Shown here one piece after another: positions 61,501-64,000 of a stretch of DNA of 64,000 bases. Within the stretch, counting starts at the first letter, position 1; the number at the start of each line of letters is the position of its first letter. This stretch comes from Xenopus tropicalis (lineage: Eukaryota; Chordata; Amphibia; Anura; Pipidae): assembly GCF_000004195.4 (NCBI RefSeq), contig NC_030683.2:7698411-7762410 (forward strand), written 5' to 3'. Both the position numbers and the translations under genes were made by a program. The notes under the pieces were generated by a model. The model searched no databases, had not been told where the DNA came from, and worked only from the letters and a program-made list of their open reading frames with translations.

Positions 61501-63354
61501 TTATTTTGCTGCAAGAGAGCGCACGGTTGGTGCATAAAGGAACCAGTGTTTGTATAGAGAGAGAGAGACATGAATGGGTTACACAGACGTACCGTACTCT
61601 TTAACTTTAAATTCATGGACAGCCACAAAATGCTCTGAATTCCTTACTAAGATACTGTACGACCCTAAAGGAGCATCATTTGGCAGCGTGAAGTCCAAGG
61701 GCACCACTCCATGTTCTGCTGTCAGGTTGTGCCACTCAGCCAGGCGAGTGTCAGATTCCAAACCCTAACATGGAAGAGAGAGAGACCTAATAGTAGCTGT
61801 AGTGTGACCAGTGGGCTGAGTGGAACAGATCTAGAGCAGAGACAGCCAATCTAGATAAAAAGTTCTCTCCCACAGAGCAGTCTACTTTTTGGTCTGTGAA
61901 GTGTTCTGATTGGTTTTTGGACATTGTTACTGGACTTCCTAATTGGGATTGTTTCTGTGCTTATTCTGTGTTTCACCTTTTCCCTGTCTGGCCCATTTAC
62001 TTCAGATTTCTCCCTTTCTTCTGCCTCTCCATTACGGACCCTTGGGCCTGATTCTCTTTTCAATATTTACTGCCAGCCGTGACACTCTGCCTGTTCTTGA
62101 CAACCATTTCCGTCTTCTCTTGAAAAACTACTTTGTATTACCTTCCAATTTTTCCCAAGAATCATTTTTTTCCCAAGTCATATCTCTCCTTCACTAGCCA
62201 GCCCCTATCCCTTCCTATTTGTACTGGCGGGGGAGCTCTTAGGGACGGCCTAACTCCTCATATTGCTTCCCATACTCAGTAAAGCCATATACATGGGAAG
62301 TCACTGAAAACACTTTGCTCAGTTTCATGTCAACTGTATATGTTGGTTTTCCCTTTCTGGGGAATTATTACACAGTTCCTCATGAATAGACTACTACTGT
62401 ATGTCCCACTTTTTTATGAAGTATCTGAATTATAGGAATTCCCTTGAGGGAATAGAGGTAGTGGGGATATTCCTTGAGGGAATAGAGGTAGTGGGAGATG
62501 TACTACAGTTAGTACTAGTGGTTGTATTTATAGTTTATGTATGTGAGTGTATAGATTGGTAGGTGTGGGTGCTGGGTTTACTTGGATGGGTTGAACTTGA
62601 TGGACACTGGTCTTTTTTCAACCCTATGTAACTATGTATTGTTTCTTCAAGGAGTGTCTATTGTGTGACAGACAGGACCATGAAATCATTTCTTGGAACC
62701 TTCTCAGGAGGGTGGATATGTGTTACAGGCCCAGAAGAAGGCAGCCTTAGCCAAGTTAGGGTGCCCTGTCATTATTATCCAGTGAACAATATCCATGTTG
62801 AGTTGCTCTAGCAGCAAAAGCCACTTAGAAATGAGTATATTGCCTTTAGACAATAGGCCTGCAGAACATAGAATGTGCCTAAGCTTTGTCCTCTTAATAA
62901 ATAAGCACCGTGATCTTGGTGATTCTAATGAAACTCATAACTGTAGTGATACCCAGTAATATTATATATTATCACCTGATGCACAGACTAACCTGACTTA
63001 TTCTGGTCATATTATAAAAAGACCCAATTCATTCTACAAGACTTTAATGGCCCGAAAAGTTGAAGGAAAAAACAATGAGGACTAAATACAACAATAGACA
63101 CGAAGACAGCAATCACGGAGCTGCCACTGACACGTCTGCAAGACTCAAATAGAAGATAAGATTAAGTTCCAGATAATAAAAATACTAATACTCACAATTA
63201 TATTCACTGTAGAATACTGTAAATAAAAAGAACTCATTGTTATACTTTATACAACGTATATTTTGTGTAGATTGGTATCAACCCAAAGAGAATGCGCTTA
63301 CCTCCTCGTTCACCGGCCGGAACTGGGAATCTAGCGATATCACCCGAAACTGAA
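49510..63354 (-). CDS. Alpha-2-macroglobulin-family protein, 3' part, no thioester domain
   Basis: Exons in transcript order, all in phase: 63302-63354, 63196-63216, 61593-61764, 61067-61148, 60834-60942, 60049-60163, 59763-59845, 58621-58779, 57934-58158, 57397-57454, (56738-56812), 56370-56512, 55169-55318, 54206-54349, 52039-52147 (candidate bait), 50704-50776, 49510-49645 with TAG at 49510. About 610 residues are encoded. Landmarks: FRVISLDSQFRPVNEE, FTLPNDAPLGSYSILV, LPRFQLTVDVPKEIFL, NLTTDAEGKAQYEIDM, NISFYFL, VSLSFSASEGAPGSDVYLML, LKYAFPEIWSFDVVMV, ASMFCLSEESGLGM. These follow the MG domains of A2M in order up to the FCLSE(D/E)(A/S)GLG region. Family members are large secreted proteins that trap proteases through a bait region and an internal thioester. 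Here the frame stops 11 residues after GLGM, before MG7, CUB, the thioester domain and the receptor-binding domain. The start and first exons lie beyond the window. It could be a functional short form, a fusion relic, or a pseudogene; no disabling change is seen in the exons read. Confidence 0.85.
50378..50675. mobile_element. Dispersed element with inverted tail motifs
   Basis: TTACATAGGGTTGAAAAAAG and CCATCAAGTTCAACCC at the left are inverted relative to GGAACTTGATGGACAG and TTTTTTTAACCC at the right (50627-50665). The interior motif ACTAGTACTAACTGTAG is also in the copy at 62430-62640. It sits in an intron of the macroglobulin-like gene. The family is not identified. Confidence 0.5.
52039..52147 (-). 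CDS. Candidate bait-region exon
   Basis: Acceptor CCTGCAG and donor GAGG|GTAACA bound 109 bases that are open in the only frame allowed by both neighbours (phase 0 in, phase 1 out). It encodes 36 residues rich in Arg and Lys: RPWICGDLRRSRGYFFRQRM followed by a His/Lys-rich end. Its place, just before the KYAFPEIW exon, is where A2M proteins carry the bait region, which varies freely and exposes cleavage sites. A Cys after a basic-proline segment recalls the KPKMC context in human A2M. No homology is expected for a bait exon, so the call rests on phase, position and composition. Confidence 0.5.
52390..54080 (+). pseudogene. Decayed L2-type LINE in intron
   Basis: Successive plus-strand frames carry reverse-transcriptase landmarks in order: SKLLERLFLT, LDLFKTFDNVDHPLLL, QYHLYADDAQLYHST, LGIIFDTRLSF, and WLPVTSRI. 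Frameshifts break it into at least five frames. It lies antisense to the macroglobulin-like gene, directly upstream of the candidate bait exon. Much older than the L2 copy at 9498-10523. Confidence 0.8.
54585..54800. repeat. About 21-bp minisatellite in intron
   Basis: About ten copies of GGGTCAGAGTTGGGTAGGGTT with shorter variants. It lies in the intron between the 55169-55318 and 54206-54349 exons. G-rich strand runs (GGGT) recur at regular spacing. Confidence 0.93.
56370..56512 (-). CDS. Macroglobulin-like exon after the duplicated exons
   Basis: Part of the gene above, listed because it fixes the phase of both upstream exons. It begins with CT after GGCAG and needs one base, which both the 57397-57454 exon and the 56738-56812 exon supply as A. 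It encodes GNFSLSLTMPSQYSP and INIVVYSMLQAEV and ends KCLKHQ, matching the A2M segment that ends in the KCF/NCL-type cysteine. Confidence 0.8.
56738..56812 (-). other. Duplicated exon of the macroglobulin-like gene
   Basis: The segment ends NVTFGEVLVDVNM and a donor A|GTGAGTATAT. The canonical exon 57397-57454 ends KIVSSGEHSVDVSD and the same donor A|GTGAGTATAT. Similarity continues into the intron (CAAGAACA(T/C)GTG on the plus strand at 56710 and 57370). Used with the GGCAG acceptor it is 75 bases, phase 1 on both sides, so it can be included or skipped without a frameshift. Used with TTAG at the homologous place it would be 59 bases, one too many to replace the first copy in frame. Inclusion would add 25 residues relative to A2M. 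Whether it is spliced is unknown. Confidence 0.6.
56895..57215. mobile_element. Palindrome-rich MITE-like element
   Basis: GATCCGCTC (56895) pairs with GAGCGGATC (56924), with TGGTGAGGTCACCA nested inside. TCATTTGGCCC and GGGCCAAATGA form a perfect 11-bp pair at 56991-57014. Later parts (CGATAAACTGCCGAATCG, GATATCGGCAGCTACAATCG) look like a common frog MITE. It lies between the two copies of the duplicated exon. Confidence 0.5.
59211..59600. repeat. 94-bp tandem repeat in intron
   Basis: Four copies of a 94-bp unit (GGAATCCCTATGTGCCATAG, CTCTCTGTACAGGCTATGAG, GGCTGTTCCTGCTGAATTGT). Copies differ at only a few bases, so the duplication is recent. Confidence 0.95.
60409..60715. mobile_element. 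hAT-like MITE in intron
   Basis: CAGGGATCCCCAACC at the left is answered by GGTTGGGGATCCCT at the right. Flanks CTGTAGAA and ATGTAGTA agree at six of eight positions, a plausible decayed 8-bp target duplication. Interior words GGGGAGCAACACAAGCA and GCCAAATAAGGGCTATGATT also occur in the copy at 63807. Confidence 0.75.
62430..62640 (+). mobile_element. Dispersed element with TTGAACTTGATGGAC tail
   Basis: ACTACAGTTAGTACTAGTGG, GGGTTGAACTTGATGGACAC, TCTTTTTTCAACCC and ATGTAACTATGT. It matches the inverted copy at 50378 and the fragment in the 40-bp array. A 35-bp direct repeat (CCTTGAGGGAATAGAGGTAG) occurs at its left side. Confidence 0.55.
63196..63216 (-). CDS. 21-base microexon of the macroglobulin-like gene
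   Basis: TTTACAG precedes and GTGAGT follows TATTCTACAGTGAATATAAT plus one base. The preceding exon ends in phase 0 (PVNEE) and the following exon starts in phase 0 (GLESDTRLAEW). The seven residues YSTVNII fill exactly the gap seen against A2M between RPLNE and the RIAQW segment. A2M-family genes are known to have a very short exon here. Confidence 0.65.
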
Positions 63355-63806
63355 CTGGAAATAAAGAGGCAACGGGTCTGAGCGACAGTTAGTAAGAGCG
63401 ATAGGGACACAGTGAAACCAGAAGTTTAGGAAGAGGTTGAAGTTACAATGGAGTGGGCTCCATAATGCTTTACAGATATTGGTTCCATATTGGCTCACCC
63501 ATTAGAATAAATATAGACTAAAACTTCTTCCTTTTGTGTCTATCATTTGGTTTTCTATCTCTGATTACAGAGCCATACATAACGTTAAAAAATTCTGTAC
63601 TATTTCTAAAATAATCAAGTTACTTTTCACTGTCCCCCTCTCATTATCTGTATCTCTTCATTCTCTCTTCAGGCAGGAGGTGGAGTCAGGTTTTGATTGT
63701 CAGGTCTAATACATCATTTGGGTGGTTGCACCCTTTGCCTAGAAGACGTATTAGAGCTCAATCTTTCAAAATAATTGTCACTGACTGACATCCTGTCCCT
63801 CTACAT

Positions 63807-64000
63807 CAGGGATCCCCAATTACTTGTGAGCCACACACAGATGTAAAAAGTGTTGGGGGGCCACAAAAGCATGAAAAAGGTTCTTTAGCGGTGCCAAATA
63901 AGGGCTGTGATTGGCTGTTTGGGCAGGAGGCTCTGCTTGGGGTAAAACTGTATCTCTGTGCTTCCAAAACTTGCCTCCAAGACAGAAATGTAAAAATCAG
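63807..64000 (+). mobile_element. hAT-like MITE, cut by the window edge
   Basis: Starts CAGGGATCCCCAA and continues with GTGAGCCACA, TTGGGGGGCCACAAAAGCA and GCCAAATAAGGGCTGTGATT, the same family as 60409-60715. The right end lies outside the window. Confidence 0.7.

Overview
The window looks like vertebrate genomic DNA, most likely a frog of the genus Xenopus. The genes are split into small exons with GT-AG junctions. The interspersed repeats match types I recognise from Xenopus assemblies: TTAA- and TA-flanked MITEs, hAT MITEs, L2 and Penelope retroelements. The genus is an inference from these repeats; the species is not settled.

Layout. 1-6 kb: two exons of an unidentified plus-strand gene flank a 40-bp satellite that is split by a hAT element with 8-bp target duplications. 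6-10.5 kb: relics, including a Penelope GIY-YIG end and an L2 3' end. 10.5-14.5 kb: an 11-exon minus-strand Spinster-family (MFS) transporter that ends about 20 bp from the L2 tail. 14.9-24 kb: no gene seen; a 145-bp array split by a TTAA MITE, a TA-flanked MITE with an internal 112-bp array, a roughly 30-bp minisatellite and an 89-bp satellite. 24.1-24.55 kb: a likely minus-strand terminal exon with a poly(A) signal. 24.65-43.54 kb: one satellite of about 19 kb with a 63-65 bp unit. 43.5-49 kb: more minisatellites, a TA-flanked MITE, a second hAT element with an internal minisatellite, and one weak exon candidate. 49.1-63.4 kb: the 3' part of a minus-strand alpha-2-macroglobulin-family gene whose 5' exons lie beyond the window; its introns hold an L2 relic, two small tandem arrays and several MITEs.

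Main points. The macroglobulin-like gene keeps macroglobulin-type domains and a plausible bait exon, but stops just before the region that leads to MG7 and the thioester domain, and it has its own poly(A) signal. It also carries a duplicated exon whose intronic donor flank is conserved. The transporter and the macroglobulin-like gene are not expected to act together; the strongest common feature of the locus is its density of tandem arrays, several of which arose inside DNA transposons. Exon boundaries were assigned by eye from splice dinucleotides, codon phase and remembered family sequences; no alignment or search was run.
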